Positions 31,509-45,045 of a stretch of 64,000 nucleotides of DNA are shown here, piece after piece. Every line of letters starts with the position of its first letter. The stretch's first letter is position 1. A program made the translations under genes and the position numbers. Below the pieces are notes generated by a model that made no database searches, had not been told where the DNA came from, and saw nothing but the letters and a program-made list of their open reading frames with translations. The DNA is from Armigeres subalbatus (Eukaryota > Arthropoda > Insecta > Diptera > Culicidae): the NCBI RefSeq assembly GCF_024139115.2, contig NW_026942456.1:1-64000 (forward strand), read 5' to 3'.

Positions 31509-32279
31509 AATTAATTTAAATAATTGTAAATTCGTAATTGTAATTTCGTTCACTAAAGTTAAATCTACTAAGCAGTTGTCCCAAACACTCTCGTGAACCA
31601 TTAAAGATCATACAAAAAATTGTGAATCAATTATAGCTACTTTTCTTGTTGCATTTGAAATTTACTTAATTATTTGAATCTAATTCCGCCAAAGTTGTCT
31701 TTACGCGGGCCTAATTTTACATACATTGCTTAGTTGGGCACAACCTCGACCCAACAAACGAATTCTGCCTTTCAATTGGGAAAACTGATGGCCATTTAAA
31801 CACGTGCAATGCAAAGGATGAACAAAAAGGTTACAGGAATCACAACTATTTATATGCACTGCCCATTCAATCTCAACTGTCGTTTAAGATTTGATATGCG
31901 GCAGGTATCTTAGGTGAAAATGGAATCCAGTCAAAAAAGTGATAAAACCAAGACGTGATAAAATCGGCTTGAAAACCTGATAAAATTGTATATCAAACAG
32001 GGGCGTAACAAAATTGGACACTGTATTTCTAAGTATGCTGCTATTCTTTTTTTTATTTTGGAGAAAATATGTAAAGATAATTTTATGGACCCGCCGATCA
32101 GCATATGATTCTCATATGTCATGTAAATTCTGTCATATTTTGTCAGAACACTTGTTCCCGATTTACGAGATGTCTGGAAATTTCAACAGTGCGTCCCCAG
32201 GCGCATCTTCATACACATTTTCCTCGAAACGAACGAATATTCTCGTGTTTGTCACCGTCAAAGTGTGGTAAAAGGACAA
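31509..32279. other. No recognised feature
   Basis: AT-rich. A short run of 'gataaaa' repeats lies near 31938-31990. No gene. Confidence 0.35.
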
Positions 32280-33800
32280 GTTAGTTTAATTCGAATTAGT
32301 TTGCGTCGATTGCTCTGCCCTCTTGTCTATCGTCCCAAATTCGTCGAATAATATTGTCTTGACCGACGGTTTCTGATATTTTCCAGTTCCTTCCCCCGGG
32401 AGCAGCCTCACCAAAAACGCACAAATCCGTAGGCCCGTAAGTCAATCGTCGTTCTGCTGCAGCAGTAGCGCGCGAGGGACCCGCTTCCATTCGCCCAATC
32501 AATTGATTAGCACTTATTGGACATGACGTCGTCGTCCTCGCCGGTCGGCACCGGGAGCAAGCTTTCCCATAAAATCGTGCGTTGAAATCTTTTTCTGTCA
32601 CAACAACTCGCTACCGCGCGCTGCACACAGTAGGCTTCGGCCGTTCGCGCGCGCGATTTGTTCTTCGTCTGCTGCGGTGTGTGTCACTTGGTCTCGCTTT
32701 TTCGTTTGTTCGTCGTCTCGTTTGTTCGCTCGCAGAGTCCAAATCATCGCGGCCCAAGCAGCACATTTCGATGGAGGAGTTTCGGTGGAGCAGTTCAGCA
32801 GCAGCGTGTAAAAAAATATTATCCCTCGCGCGTGCCCCTTCTCATCTCGCCGGTGGTTGTGTGGGGAGGGGGAGCATGGTCTATGTACCACCGCACCGAG
32901 GCGGCACACGTGTATGTGTGCTGCTTAGTGTCTCACGATGATGTGATGGCGAGGAGGGAAAGCTTATGTAGAGAGTGGGGTGGCTTTTGGCTTCGAAATG
33001 AATGGAAAAAAGAACTGCAACTCGCTCCGTCACAAGTGCGAGAAAAATGATGACGATGACGACGATGACTGTGGGATGCTGCGATGTTGGTACATGCACA
33101 GCATCTCGACTGTGCGGTTTGCTTTTGTATGTTGTTCCAATCTCTTATCAGTGGCAGATTTAGAGCAGTGTGGAAAAATGTCGTGAGATAGGTTAGGACA
33201 CGTCAGGCTTCTGAGATGATATTATTCACATGAACATTCATTGCAGTTGTATTTTGAAAATAAATTCAGTCAACAATATTAGGTTTTTTTTTCTAATAGG
33301 TATGTATCTCGATTAGCTAACCGTGTGAACTGTCACACAAAAGTGAAGTCGAGTTTTATACCATTTTCGATTTGGCCAAACGAATTTACAAGTTAATGTT
33401 GCCTTCAAATGCATGAATGTCGTTCCATGTCTTATATCCTCACTAAGTTCCAAACGCAGAAAAAATATTTACATCAGAAGAAAAATAACGTTAGAAAAGC
33501 TCACTGACATGCCAAGTGATTTTGGTCTCGTAATCTGTGTATGCGTGTGTCAAAAGCGCGCGCTTTTTCTGAAGAAAAATCTGCTCACGCTCGCTCCATC
33601 TCTCGAGTGGTGGAGGTGATTTCCATTCCGGTATGTGATGGAGATGGATGTTGCTTCCAACCACCCACTCGCACAACACGCGCACATCTACACCGCACTG
33701 TTACACTCGCTCGGCTCGGCACCACGTGAAAGAAAACAAAACAAAAGCAATCCAACAGCTGGCTGGCCGGTTTTATGAACCTCAGCATGGAACAAAATGC
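32280..33800. other. CpG-rich, repeat-free tract; possible host promoter/first exon
   Basis: From about 32300 to 33780 the composition changes: frequent CG dinucleotides (cgttcgcgcgcgcgattt), GT/CGT-rich stretches and no recognised transposable sequence. A GAT/GAC microsatellite (asp-codon-like) lies at about 33046-33071. Overlapping frames on both strands (32582-32941, 32658-33050, 33491-33788) show no domain, so no protein is called. Such tracts in mosquito DNA often mark 5' ends of genes with very long introns. This is inference from composition only. Confidence 0.3.
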
Positions 33801-34430
33801 TGATGGTGAACGTGGATGATTTTCCCGGTTTCGTGCTTCAGGTTTTAGATGTGTGCTGGTTCACATCGACATTCGTCGTCGGTGACACAAAAACGAGCGT
33901 TCGATTTTTCCCATGGAAATATCGATGAGTGGATTGGGGGTTTGAGTTTAAGAAAACAGTGTGTAGTGGGTGCATGATTTCCATCGGTTCGAAAGGCATT
34001 TTTCTGCAAAATTATCTGCATGAAGGACCAATGTTTCGGTGAGTCCTTCAGAATAATATGAAATACAAGAAGTAACGAATCAAATCCTACTTTCCATGAA
34101 AGAAGCCAAACGTGTTTCATGTTAATCCACTCGCATGCTCAGTCAATTCAAATTTACGACATTTCTGCTCAATGCCATCATGCATGGAATAGCCCATCTA
34201 TATTTGTCTGTCTTGAATGTCAAAACAACAAAGTGATTGTGCATGAAATATTCTTAATATTTCCTAAGCAAAAATTATTGTTCATTATTGAAAAGTTTAG
34301 CTACAAGCTGGTAAAGGACTTTCACATAGTTGTCTTTTGCATTACATAAAATCAAGGAGGGAATTGTGCAAGTATCGTTTCAAGAAATGATTGTTTCGGA
34401 AGGTGTCCGGTGTAGAGCAGTACCTCGCCG
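33801..34430. other. No recognised feature
   Basis: Unassigned sequence. No paired repeat in the window. Confidence 0.3.
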
Positions 34431-34535
34431 CGCCGCAGCACCGATAATTTTTAAGCGCCAACACTGCCAGCATTTTTGACCGGCACGCCGCTGCAATTTT
34501 TTGACCGCGCCGCCGGTAAGTTTTAGGCGCGCCGT
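34431..34535. repeat. 'GCGCCG' repeat fragment
   Basis: 'cgccgcgccgcagcaccg', 'cggcacgccgctgc' and 'ccgcgccgccgg', spaced by AT-rich 'aattttt' segments, resemble the GC-rich blocks at 58985-59095 and 62860-62975. Confidence 0.45.
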
Positions 34536-35399
34536 TGAAGTAATCTTAGTGCCATAGCAGGAGGTGGCTTTTAGGGTTATTCCCACTCTCCCGAATTTGT
34601 TAGAAGAAATATTCCGTTAAAACCCAAATATATTTGAAAAATGTCGGCTGCGCCGCGAAAAAAATATGTTAATCCATTTCCCGCTCTAAATTCAAGTAAC
34701 TAACGAGTAGTATCTTCAAATCCAGAACTTTTTAGGCGTTTTTGGAAAATCTAGACGGTGTAGGGTCGAAACTAGATGAGCGGAAAATGATCATAGTAGC
34801 CTGAATATGCGGAAAGTAGATAGGAGAGCAGATATACTCGGGCAAGGACCGGCAACAGTCGTAAAAATAAAGAGCTGTCTATTCGTGTGAAGTATAAGAG
34901 TTTTGTGTAGTTCATTGTGCTCAAATGACACCGTCTTGAAGTTCCCAAACGTTACAGATGGTTCATACGCTTTTAGTGAGCAAACACAGACATTTGCTTT
35001 TCTCTACCATGATTCTCCTTGCAAATTGATAAAAAACAGGCATGACAGGTGCTGAAGTTGCGGATTATACTCACGATATTCCAAACGTTCAGTAAAAAAC
35101 AAAATTATATTTATCCCTATACTTGCTTTGAATTAAAAATAAGATTTTGAACGATGGCCTAGATACAGGAAAAGCTAATGAAAAAGTGTCAATCATTTTT
35201 TTTTAATGCAATCTTATTTATTGAAGTTACTGTTCGTGACTGTAATTTATATTCACAAAATTACTCGCATATAATGTATTATTTGCACCCAGCAGAAATA
35301 GTAGAAATGAAAAGAATACAGGATTATTCCTTCTTTAGGTTAGTTACTGGAGATTTATCCCTTGAGAAATGATGCACATGTCTTCTTCCAAGGATTTTA
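34536..35399. other. No recognised feature
   Basis: AT-rich unassigned sequence. Small frame 35178-35372 without domain. Confidence 0.3.
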
Positions 35400-35760
35400 G
35401 AAAACCTCGGCTTTTTTCGAATTCGGAGAAAAAAAAATCCTCGGGAATTATACTCCTACTCCATGATTTCTGGGAAACTGTTTTTACAAGCATTCTAAGT
35501 TCTTCCATCTCCTGCAATTCTAGGAAATTCTTCCACCAGAAAATCTAAAGAACTTCAGCCTACCTTCCTTCATCACAGGTTTTCCTTTTTCTAGAACTCT
35601 CAGGAAATCTTCAGATATTATGGAGAAATGCTCACAAATTCTGTGCAGTTCTACAAGAATTGTGGAATATTCTTGCTTAAGGATTTTAGGAGAATTTCTC
35701 CTTCAGAAACTCTGGGAAATTTATCTTTCAAGAATTCCTTCTTTAGTAATTAAATGAAAT
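35400..35760. repeat. Very degenerate member of the 24-bp 'aattc' satellite
   Basis: Spaced 'ggaaattcttcca', 'ctcaggaaatcttcag', 'gggaaatttatctttcaagaattccttc' elements resemble eroded copies of the satellite at 53-58.9 kb, all in the 'tcc' orientation. Period no longer clean. Confidence 0.4.
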
Positions 35761-37087
35761 ACTTATTCATAATATTTGTTTAATTATATTCAGTCATATT
35801 GGGGCATCGACCCTACAAAAGTTCAGCTCAATTTCTTTCCCTAGAATTTCAAAGCAGTGAATTTTCTTATTTTACTAAATGGCGCTGAATTGCTTTGCTG
35901 GGTACTGATTTGCGCACCCTCGACAGGAAAGCTTTTGTTTTTAAAAGTAGATGCACCCTTTTAAATATTGGCGCCTTTATGGTGCAAACCAAGCAAAATG
36001 TTTGAATATGTTTGAATCAATGCTGAAGTGACTAAAAGAAATTCCTTTAAATGCTCGATTTTATTAATTAATAAAAAAAATCCTATAATCGTAAAGTCCT
36101 GTCTATAAAATTGTACTTTTTGGTTTTGATCTTCAAAGTCTTCTTGTATTATCACTACTCACTGACTCAAATTATCGCCAGACATGAAAACTTAAAATTT
36201 TAAAGGCAATGCAATAACTATTACCACCCGATATTATTATCAATTAATTGAGGAACTAAAAAAAATACATTCGCCCACGACACTTCAGTTGGTAAGCTAA
36301 TGTATAGCCAGTTCCACAAAATAAACGCTTTGACGTCAAACATAAGCCATAAAATTAGAGGTTAGGTTCGAGTACATAACGTTCCGAGAAGGAATATACT
36401 AAGCATAAATAAACAAATCTTCAGTAGAGCTGCTGCGCAGAGAAAACAATAGAAGAAGGACTAATGCATAGGGTCGCATAACAAACATAATTCATTTCCT
36501 GGTAAGTTTTCGGTTATGTAAGCCGCATGTCATTAGATTATCGGTAACAAGTATAACTTCTTACACGGAGCGTTATTTTACTCTACCGTTTCTACTCCGG
36601 ATGACTTTATTTATAGTTAGTTGGCCTTAAGGAGGCTATTTTGAAATAATGTTGATGAGAAGCTGGTGATCTTCTCTACGGTATATTGCAGCCACGTTGG
36701 TAGCAAGTTGAATGAGTTTGTTTAACCGCCTTATAGAAACTACTAAAGTGCAAGTGAAAAACTGATATGACTGCTGCCAGATAAGTAGCAGAAATACGGA
36801 TGTAGAAGGCGAGCTATGAAATAGAATTCTGTTCCGGGCATTTTTGTTTGTTTTTTTTTGCGTTGCTGAAATTTTCAACCACTTAGGTGTACATAATGAA
36901 TTTCTTCAGTCTTAATAAAGTCAAACAAGAATCACATTTGTTCAAGTCCATTACAAACGGATACATGAGTATCTGGGAAGCACAATTCAAAAAATTTGGT
37001 AATCATCTTGAGCTAAGTAGAATAAGTACTTTATCACTTTTTATGTGGTGTGTTGTGTTATGTGAAATTTAATTGTAATGTACGCTG
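35761..37087. other. No recognised feature
   Basis: AT-rich unassigned sequence. Frames of 60-80 codons without domain. Confidence 0.35.
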
Positions 37088-39392
37088 CGCTATAGGATTT
37101 CGGGCGGTCATTAATCGAAAATGTCATGTCTTCCGAATTATTTTAAAATATTTTCTCTCCATTGTCAATACTCTAATTAAGAGAAATTCTGAATTTGAAG
37201 TCTCTAGGTGCACTAGTTCCAAAGATATAAGGTGGCAAAGTCAGAAATGGGAAAAAAGTTAGCAAATTTTCTGAAAAAATATTTTATTTTCAACTATTTA
37301 TTGAAATATTTTTTAAATGTTTTTTCTTCAATGTTAATACATCATTACAAAGGTTATTGTATAAGCTTTTAAATGGTGTGCAAAAACTAATGGTTACACT
37401 GTGAAAAAAAATTGAAAAAAATGCGGAAGCAATATTTTTTTCCAAAAACGACGCTATTTTCAACTTTGATAGTGAAGAACTTTTTTTTCCTCAGGAATCC
37501 CCGGGTTCTTTTATGATACACATCAAGGACAAAGCTTCGACTAAAATGTCCCGAAAGAATTTCTTGCCAGTATTTGCAATTAACAGAGTTAAGTCACTCT
37601 GATTTTTTTTCATTTGTTTTTTTACCGTGTTTTGCCTCTCTCGTACTCCAAGGTTAATGCTCATTCCAAAAACGAATGTTTGATAGAAGGCCCGGAGACC
37701 CCTAGTGGTATATATCAACTAACTCAGCGCGAAGAATTGAGGTGATGTCTGCATGTGTGTGCATGCGCGTCTGTATGTATGTGCGCAAAAGAACGCAATC
37801 GCCATTTAGACACTTATTTGTGTCCGATTTTCTCGCAACAAGTTTCATTCGACGGGAAATCTAGTCCCATCGTTTCCTATTGAAAATGGGTCAGACTGAA
37901 CTATGCGCTCAAAGGGTATGGTCAAAATACATTTATTGGTAATAACTTCGACTTTATTTATAACCATTTGAGCTCATTTAATTAACTTTTCAAAGGAGTA
38001 AATGAATAAAACCCCAATGCAATGCAGCACAACGGTAACGGAAGGATTCAACAGTTCGCTCATATATTTCCTGTCAAATTTTACCGTTTCCGTCGCCATT
38101 CCGCTGAAATGCGTTTGGGGCTTGAGTGGTTTGAGTCATTCTCTAAACCTAATTTTCTGAGCTATTCATTAGCTACTGATGGAGAACTAAATATGAGATT
38201 TCATAATATGTAAATATTTATAAATCTCCTGGAATCAATAATTCCCGACATGTTTATTGCAAAAGTAAAGACGAACAATATCTTAGTTAGAACGGAGCGT
38301 ATGAAATTCCTGCTAGTGTTCATGAATGTCTGGCTAATGGTAGGGAAATATTTATTCACTCATCTACACTTTGAGGTTCACTGGCTGAACAACCAGCGGA
38401 AAGTCAATATAAACAGTTGAAGAAATTTAGAACTCATAATGCAAGAAAATGATCAAGAGAGGCAAATGTTGACATTTTCCTTCGTGCCTTACATGAATCA
38501 GATCCATTTTAAGCTCGATTTGGATAACGAGGAGACGTTGGAAAAAATTTTTCACTTAGTTATTCTTATGCCATGCGTAATTTTGTAATATTTGAAGATT
38601 TTCAAAAGTTCTTTATCTTCTAATACTTTAGATGAATTTATCTCATCTTCCATCGTTGATGGAATTGAAGAAAATATCATTGAAGACTTAAACCTTGACA
38701 CAGAAAAAGAATGATGCTGTATATAACTTGTAGAAATCATGAAAACAAATCAAAAGTAATTCAAATAGTGTTGTTATTTAAATTAAAAGAATTTTGCTTT
38801 TCGGAAGAATGGAGCATTCTTACATTCCACAATGAATGTCCACATTTTTGAGAATATATTAATCTCATTTTTTGAATAACTTGTACACGTAAAAATGTCA
38901 TGGGATTGCGATTTCTAATTTGCTAATACCCTTTTTCAAAAGTTATTTTCAATTCTGATTATTTGATTAACATTTAATGCTTTATGATCCTTCAGATCCT
39001 AGTACTTTGTCAAACAAATTGTTCTAAATACAAATTGTGAGGCATGAGAGTGAGAACAAAAAATATCACGGAATGTCATGAAATTAATGTCATTTAACAT
39101 GATCGCCGCCATAATGTCCATAAATTGCTGAACTTAGTTTTTGTACAGCCCCTTCCTTCTCCTTAAGAAAACGCACGAAATTTCAACTTCCCAAATAGGT
39201 TTGCTTTGTCACGTTAATCGAACCTATGAAAAAAATAATTACGTAATTCATAGACGATCCCCAAAGGGGGGGGGGTTGGAAATTGTATATTCATGCTATT
39301 TCGACCATACACAGCTAAAACTAAGTGGAAAATCACTTTAAAAGTCCAATTTTATTTTTGACCGCTCGCTTGTATGGGGATCCCCCATAGTG
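37088..39392 (+). mobile_element. 2.3-kb CACTAT-ended DNA element, longer copy
   Basis: One end reads c(g)CTATAGGATTTCGGGCGG and the other complements CACTATGGGGGATCCCC, giving short imperfect terminal repeats (CACTAT(a/g)GG). GCTG lies on both sides (37084-37087 and 39393-39396). An inverted second copy occupies 48507-51889. Relative to it, this copy has about 550 extra bases (about 38195-38740). That segment includes a plus-strand frame ending at a stop near 38714 (DEFISSSIVDGIEENIIEDLNL) and may be eroded transposase; no catalytic motif is recognised. The superfamily is not assigned. Confidence 0.75.
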
Positions 39393-39396
39393 GCTG

Positions 39397-39643
39397 GTTT
39401 CAACGTATATGTTATAATCGCCGGAACGTACAATGAGAAACAAGACAAACGTATTTTTACTGTTACTGTCGAGTAGCGTAAAGAATCAGTTGGAGAGAAC
39501 CCGCTATTCCCGTCCGAAACGTTTATCACTCGGGCGCATTTTACCTGAATTACTTAAGTTTCAGTACAAGGTTAATCCGGCTGAGTAATAAACTTTGCTG
39601 ATAGGAACATGGGGAGTTGCCTATGTAGTTCTTTTCCCCATTT
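39397..39643. other. No recognised feature
   Basis: Unassigned sequence between the DNA element and the LINE target site. Confidence 0.35.
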
Positions 39644-40017
39644 ATCATAGTTTATCTCATTCCGTGCCGATAGTTCGAACGAGCCAGACGTGTGTGCTGT
39701 GTCTCATCGCGGATTGTGTTCGGTAGTGAAAAGGCTATTGTGTGGTGTGCTCCTACCTACGGATCCAAGGCGATCGCTGTCGGCGAGTGAAGTAGCTGCT
39801 TCTGGCGAGGCCAGTGAAGCAGGCTATTGTTACTGCTGCTACCTACAGCAGCAGAGGCAGATAAGTAGAAACGTGTTTATTGTTCTCCCATCTGCTTGGC
39901 TCGGAGTGGGGCTGATAGAATAAATCAAATTAGTTTTTTTTAAGTTTTTTTTTTCTGATTGGCTATTAGTCTTAAGTTAGCATAAGCAAAATCATTCTTC
40001 CACCTTGCGGGGTGAGA

Positions 40018-41378
40018 ATGGAGGCAGATACTATGGAGGGCAATGTGCCTTCAAAAGATGCAGGGCGCACACGATTGTACCATGCGGCTTCGCCTGGGCC
40101 TTGGGTTGTTTACTTTCGGCAGAAAGTGAAGAGCCTAGATTTCCTGGGCATAAAACGAGACTTGACGCGTCGTTTTACGAAGCTTGAATTCAATCAAATC
40201 AACAGAAACAAACTACGCATCACCGCACCTACATACCAGGTGGCGAATGAAATTGCGAAAGACAGGGCGTACAATGTTGAATATTTAGTTTATGTGCCCT
40301 CGCGGGAGGTCGAGATAGAAGGCGTAATCAACGCAGCGAGCTTGACTTGCAAGGATGTGCTTGCAGGGAAAGGTCGCCTAAAGAATGCCCTGCAATCTAC
40401 CGTGGATATTCTGGACTGCAAGGAATTGCATTCAGCAGCCATGGTAGATGGTAAAAAGGTTTATTCCAAATCAGGCTCGCTTCGGGTGACGTTCGCCGGT
40501 TCGATGCTTCCAAAATATGTCGATATAGAAAATATGTTGTTTCCGGTGCGTCTTTTTGTGCCAAGGGTATTTAACTGTACCAACTGCAAACAACTTGGTC
40601 ACACTGCCGAGTTTTAGACAACAAACCACGTTGTGGCAAATGTTCAGAAAGGCATCGGGAGGAGTCCTGCCAACAACAAGCAACAAAATGTGCTTATTGT
40701 GGTTTGAATCCTCCCCATGGTTTGCAAGAATGCCCGGTGTACAAAAAGCGCACCCAAAAAGTGAAGCGCTCGTTGGTACAGCGCTCCAAGCAGTCGTATG
40801 CGGAAATGGTTAAGTCGCAAGACACATCCGCTACAGCCACTGCATCGACTGCTATTTCAGCCACCGTTCGTGTAAGTGATTATTATGATTCCATCTCCAT
40901 TGATGAATTGGACTCTGACGCAGCCGATATGGATGATTCTGCGGAGGTACACGTGCCCGAAAAGAGGAAGCAAGAGTAAGTAAGTAAGAGAACAAAAGTC
41001 ATCCATAAAAGCTTGCCAAAATCTGAAGGTAATGGGGGTTTATTTAAAATCCCGAAGCAATCTGTCCCTACTGCTTCTTTTGATCCTAGTTGCAGTAAGG
41101 CATTCCCGCCATTGCCTAAATCCGATGTTTCGAAGAAACATCCGGCTAGGAGAATCAACGAAAGAAAAAAACAAATTCGCACTTCTAGAAAAAGTATTCC
41201 GTCCACGCGAGGATTGATCTCCTTTAAGGACCTTGTGGACCGTTTTTTGAATTTGTTCAATATTCCGAATTCATTGAGGCCAATCATTGACCTCTTTATT
41301 CCAACAGTAGAAAGTTATCTGAAGCAATTGACTGTTTCATGGCCCCTTCTTGCAGGAATTGTATCTTTCGATGGATAA
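40018..41378 (+). pseudogene. LINE ORF1 (gag-like, CCHC fingers), disrupted
   Basis: The ATG at 40018 starts MEADTMEGNVPSKDAG and a nucleic-acid-binding region. Cysteine clusters CTNCKQLGHTAEF at about 40575-40615 and CGKC...HREESC and CAYCGLNPPHGLQECP downstream form the usual three zinc knuckles. A one-base shift near 40612 falls inside the first knuckle and moves the rest to another frame. A TAA at 40977-40979, within a (gtaa)n run, then interrupts that frame. The C-terminal part (41013-41378) is a basic segment followed by a hydrophobic tail. Its stop overlaps the ORF2 ATG (ATGGATAA at 41371). Confidence 0.8.
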
Positions 41379-44300
41379 TACGGCCAATACCCAAGATACA
41401 ATCACTGTGCTGCAGTGGAACTGTCACAGTCTGAAAAATAAATTAGACGTGTTCAAGTTTTTGATTCGCAATTCCGATTGCGATATATTTGCGCTCTGTG
41501 AAACATGGCTTTCTTCTGAAGATGAAATCAACTTCCACGATTTTAACATTATTCGCCAAGATCGGGATGATCATTATGGTGGCGTTCTTTTGGGATCAAA
41601 AATGCTACTCCTTCTACAGAATTCCCATTCCGACTGTTCCCGGCTTAGAAATCGTCGCATGCCAAGTAAATGTGAAGAATAAAGATCTTTGCATAGCTTC
41701 AGTGTACATTCCTCCAAATGCCTCTATTAATCGTCGACATTTTTGGAGCGCAGTCTCCCTCCTATCATCTCCAGTATTGATATTGGGTGATATGAACGCA
41801 CATGGTATTGGTTGGGGCGAAACGTATGACGATTATAGAGCGCCTATTTTCTATGATTTGTGTGACGATTTCAATTTGAATATTTTGAACACTGGTGAAG
41901 TAACTCGAATAGGACCAAATGGTCAACAAAGCCGTATTGATCTGTCTTTATGTTCAAATTCACTATCGTTAGATTGCACGTGGAAGGTTATCCAAGATCC
42001 CCACGGTAGTGACCATATGCCGATAGTTACTACAATTAAAAGTAGCTATCAACAATCTGAGCCAGTTAATGTTCCTTTCGACCTCACGAAGAACATTGAC
42101 TGGCAAAAATTTGCATCGGCGGTAAATATTGGTATTGAATCAACTGATGTTCTTCCACCGCTGGATGAATATCGATTCCTTACCGAATTAATTAAAAAAA
42201 GCGCACTAGAAGCTCAGAAACGACCCGTTCCAAGTACATCCGTCATAAGAAGACCAGCCACTCCTGGATGGGATGATGAATGTACTAAGTTGTATTCTGA
42301 GAAATCTGATGCCTTCAAGGCTTTCCGTAAATACGGAAGGTCTGAGCTTTTCGAAGAGTATTTGAGGCTTGAAAGAAAGCTCAAAAATCTTCTCAAGGCT
42401 AAAAAACGTAGCTACTGGCGACGTTTTGTCGAGGGACTATCGCGAGAAACCTCAATGACAACACTTTGGAAAACGGCCCGCAACATGCGGAACCGCACTT
42501 CCACCAACGAGAGTGAAGAATACTCCAATCGATGGATATTCAACTTCGCAAAAAGGTCTGTCCAGATTCCGTACCAGCAGAACCGCTATTTCGAGAATCA
42601 GTCAATGATCCCGGTTCTTTGGGTGGACCATTCTCAATGCTGGAACTTTCTATGTCTCTTCTTTCATCGAATAACTCTGCTCCGGGATGCGATAACATCA
42701 AATTCAATCTTCTGAAAAACCTCCCAGATATCGCAAAAAGACGATTACTTGACCTGTACAACTGTTTCATGGAGTACAACATTGTGCCACCTGAATGGCG
42801 ACAGGTCAAAGTAATAGCTATTCAAAAGCCTGGGAAACCAGCGTCTAATCACAATTCATACCGACCGATTGCCATGCTATCATGCATGAGGAAATTATTG
42901 GAGAAAATGATCCTTTCAAGAATCGACCATTGGGTCGAGCAAAATGCATTACTGTCAAATACTCAGTTTGGATTTCGTAAAGGTAAAGGAACAAACGATT
43001 GTCTAGCGTTGCTTTCTTCAGATATACAACTGGCTTTTGCGCACAAGGAGCAATTGGCTTCAGTTTTCTTGGATATTAAGGGCGCTTTTGATTCTGTTTC
43101 CATAGAAGTACTGTCGGAAAATCTGCACAGTAATGGGCTACCCGTATTTTTAAATAATTTCTTGTACAATTTGTTGTCAGAAAAACAAATGAACTTCACA
43201 CTCGGCACTCTGACAACTTCCAGAAATAGTTACATGGGCCTTCCCCAAGGTTCATGTTTAAGTCCCTTGCTTTATAATTTCTATGTTAAAGATATTGACA
43301 ATTGTCTGGAAGGACAATGCACGCTCAGACAACTTGCAGATGATGCCGTGGTCTCTCTAAGAGGTCCAAGTGCAGCTGTCTTGCAAGGACCATTGCAAAG
43401 TACCCTGGATAATCTGACTGTTTGGGCCAGACATCTAGGGATCGAGTTTTCACCGCAAAAAACTCAGTTGGTTGTGTTTACTAAGAAGCGGTATCCTGCT
43501 CAACTGAAACTCAAGCTGTTGAATGATGACATCAACCAATCTTTATCTTCTAAATACCTTGGGGTCGTGTTTGATTCCAAATGTACCTGGAAACTCCACA
43601 TTGAGTATTTGATACAAAAATGCCGGAAAAGGATCCATTTTCTACGTTCTATCTCCGGAACATGGTGGGGTGCTCACCCGGAAGACCTCATCAAACTCTA
43701 TAGAACGACTATTCTCTCTGTTTTAGAGTATGGCTCCTTCTGCTTCCTCTCAGCAGCTGATTGCCACCTGATCAAATTGGAACGAATTCAGTATCGTTGT
43801 TTGCGTATTGCCCTTGGCTGCATGCATTCAACGCATAACATGAGCCTGGAGGTGCTTGCTGGAGTCACTCCTTTAAAGCACCGTTACTGGGAGCTCTCAC
43901 TTAGAATACTCATCAAATGTGGGACAAGTAACACACTTGTCTTACATAACTTCGATAATATGCTTGAACTAACTTGTCGTTCAAGATTCCTGAGAGTTTA
44001 TCTCAACTACATATCATCAGATCTTTGTCTTCCGTGTTATAATCCACCTCGAGTTCACTTCACCAACGACAGTTCCTCAATTGTATACGATCTGTCCATG
44101 AAACATGCTATTCAAGGAATACCAGATCATCTTCGACAAATATCTATTCCCTCACTTTTTTCTGAAAAATATGAACATGTCAATTGCAACAACAGATATT
44201 TCACTGATGGTTCTCGCATCAACGGATCCACTGGCTTCGGTGTTTTCAATGTGACTTCAACCACCTTCCAAAAACTTCAGGAACCGTGTTCGGTTTATGT

Positions 44301-45045
44301 TGCTGAGCTGGCAGCAATTAACTTCGCTTTGGGGATAATTTCCAATCAGCCCGTAGACCATTATTTCATCTTCTCGGATAGTCTTAGTTCTATCGAGGCA
44401 CTCCGGTCGATGAAACCTGTTAAACACGCATCTTACTTTCTTACAAACATAAGAGAGCAGATGCGTGTTTTGGTCGAAAGATCATTCAAGATTACCTTTG
44501 TTTGGGTCCCTTCTCACTGTTCAATCTACGGCAATGAGAAGGCAGACTCGCTGGCAAAGGTGGGCGCACAGGAGGGTGAGGTTTATGATAGACAATTCTC
44601 GAGCAACGAGTTTTTCCCATTAGTCCGTCAGAGTACTCTTCAAAGTTGGCAAAGAAATTGGACACACAACGAACTTGGACGGTGGCTATTTTCCATAGTT
44701 CCTAAAGTTTCTGGGCGAGCGTGGTTCAGAGGTGAGGACTTAAGTCGAGGCTTCATTCGCGTGATGTCGAGACTTATGTCCAATCACTATTCACTAAACG
44801 CACATTTGTACAGAATAAACCTTGTCGATAGCAACTTATGTAGGTGCGGTGCCGGTTATGATGACATCGATCACGTAGTTTGGTTCTGCTCGGAAAATGA
44901 CGCCTCCAGAGAGCAATTATTGGATACCCTTGTGGCCCGAGGTAAACAACCCTTCAGGGAAGTTCGAGGAGTTTTGGGAGATCGTGATGTTGTCTATATG
45001 CAGGCCATTTATGGTTTTCTTTGTTCTTCTGACATCAAAATCTAA
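41371..45045 (+). pseudogene. LINE ORF2: endonuclease, RT, RNase H; two frameshifts
   Basis: Starts MDNTANTQDTITVLQWNC. The endonuclease Asn (LQWNCHS) and Glu (CETW) lie in the first frame. A shift near 41600 moves the rest (GDMNAHGIGWGE, GSDHMPI) to the next frame. A second shift in an A run near 42551 leads to the RT frame, which stays open for over 830 codons to 45045. RT landmarks are YRPIAMLSC, FLDIKGAFDS, LPQGSCLSPLLYN and LADD (43332-43343). RNase H follows with YFTDGSR, AELAAI, FSDSLSS and NEKADSLA. The C-terminal CRCGAGYDDIDHVVWFC motif matches the CCHC end of these elements. Catalytic residues are all present; only the two shifts in the N-terminal third block expression. Confidence 0.85.

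Noticed and set aside
32582..33050. Coding exon in the CpG-rich tract
   Set aside because: Frames on both strands are of similar length and have low-complexity composition without motifs.
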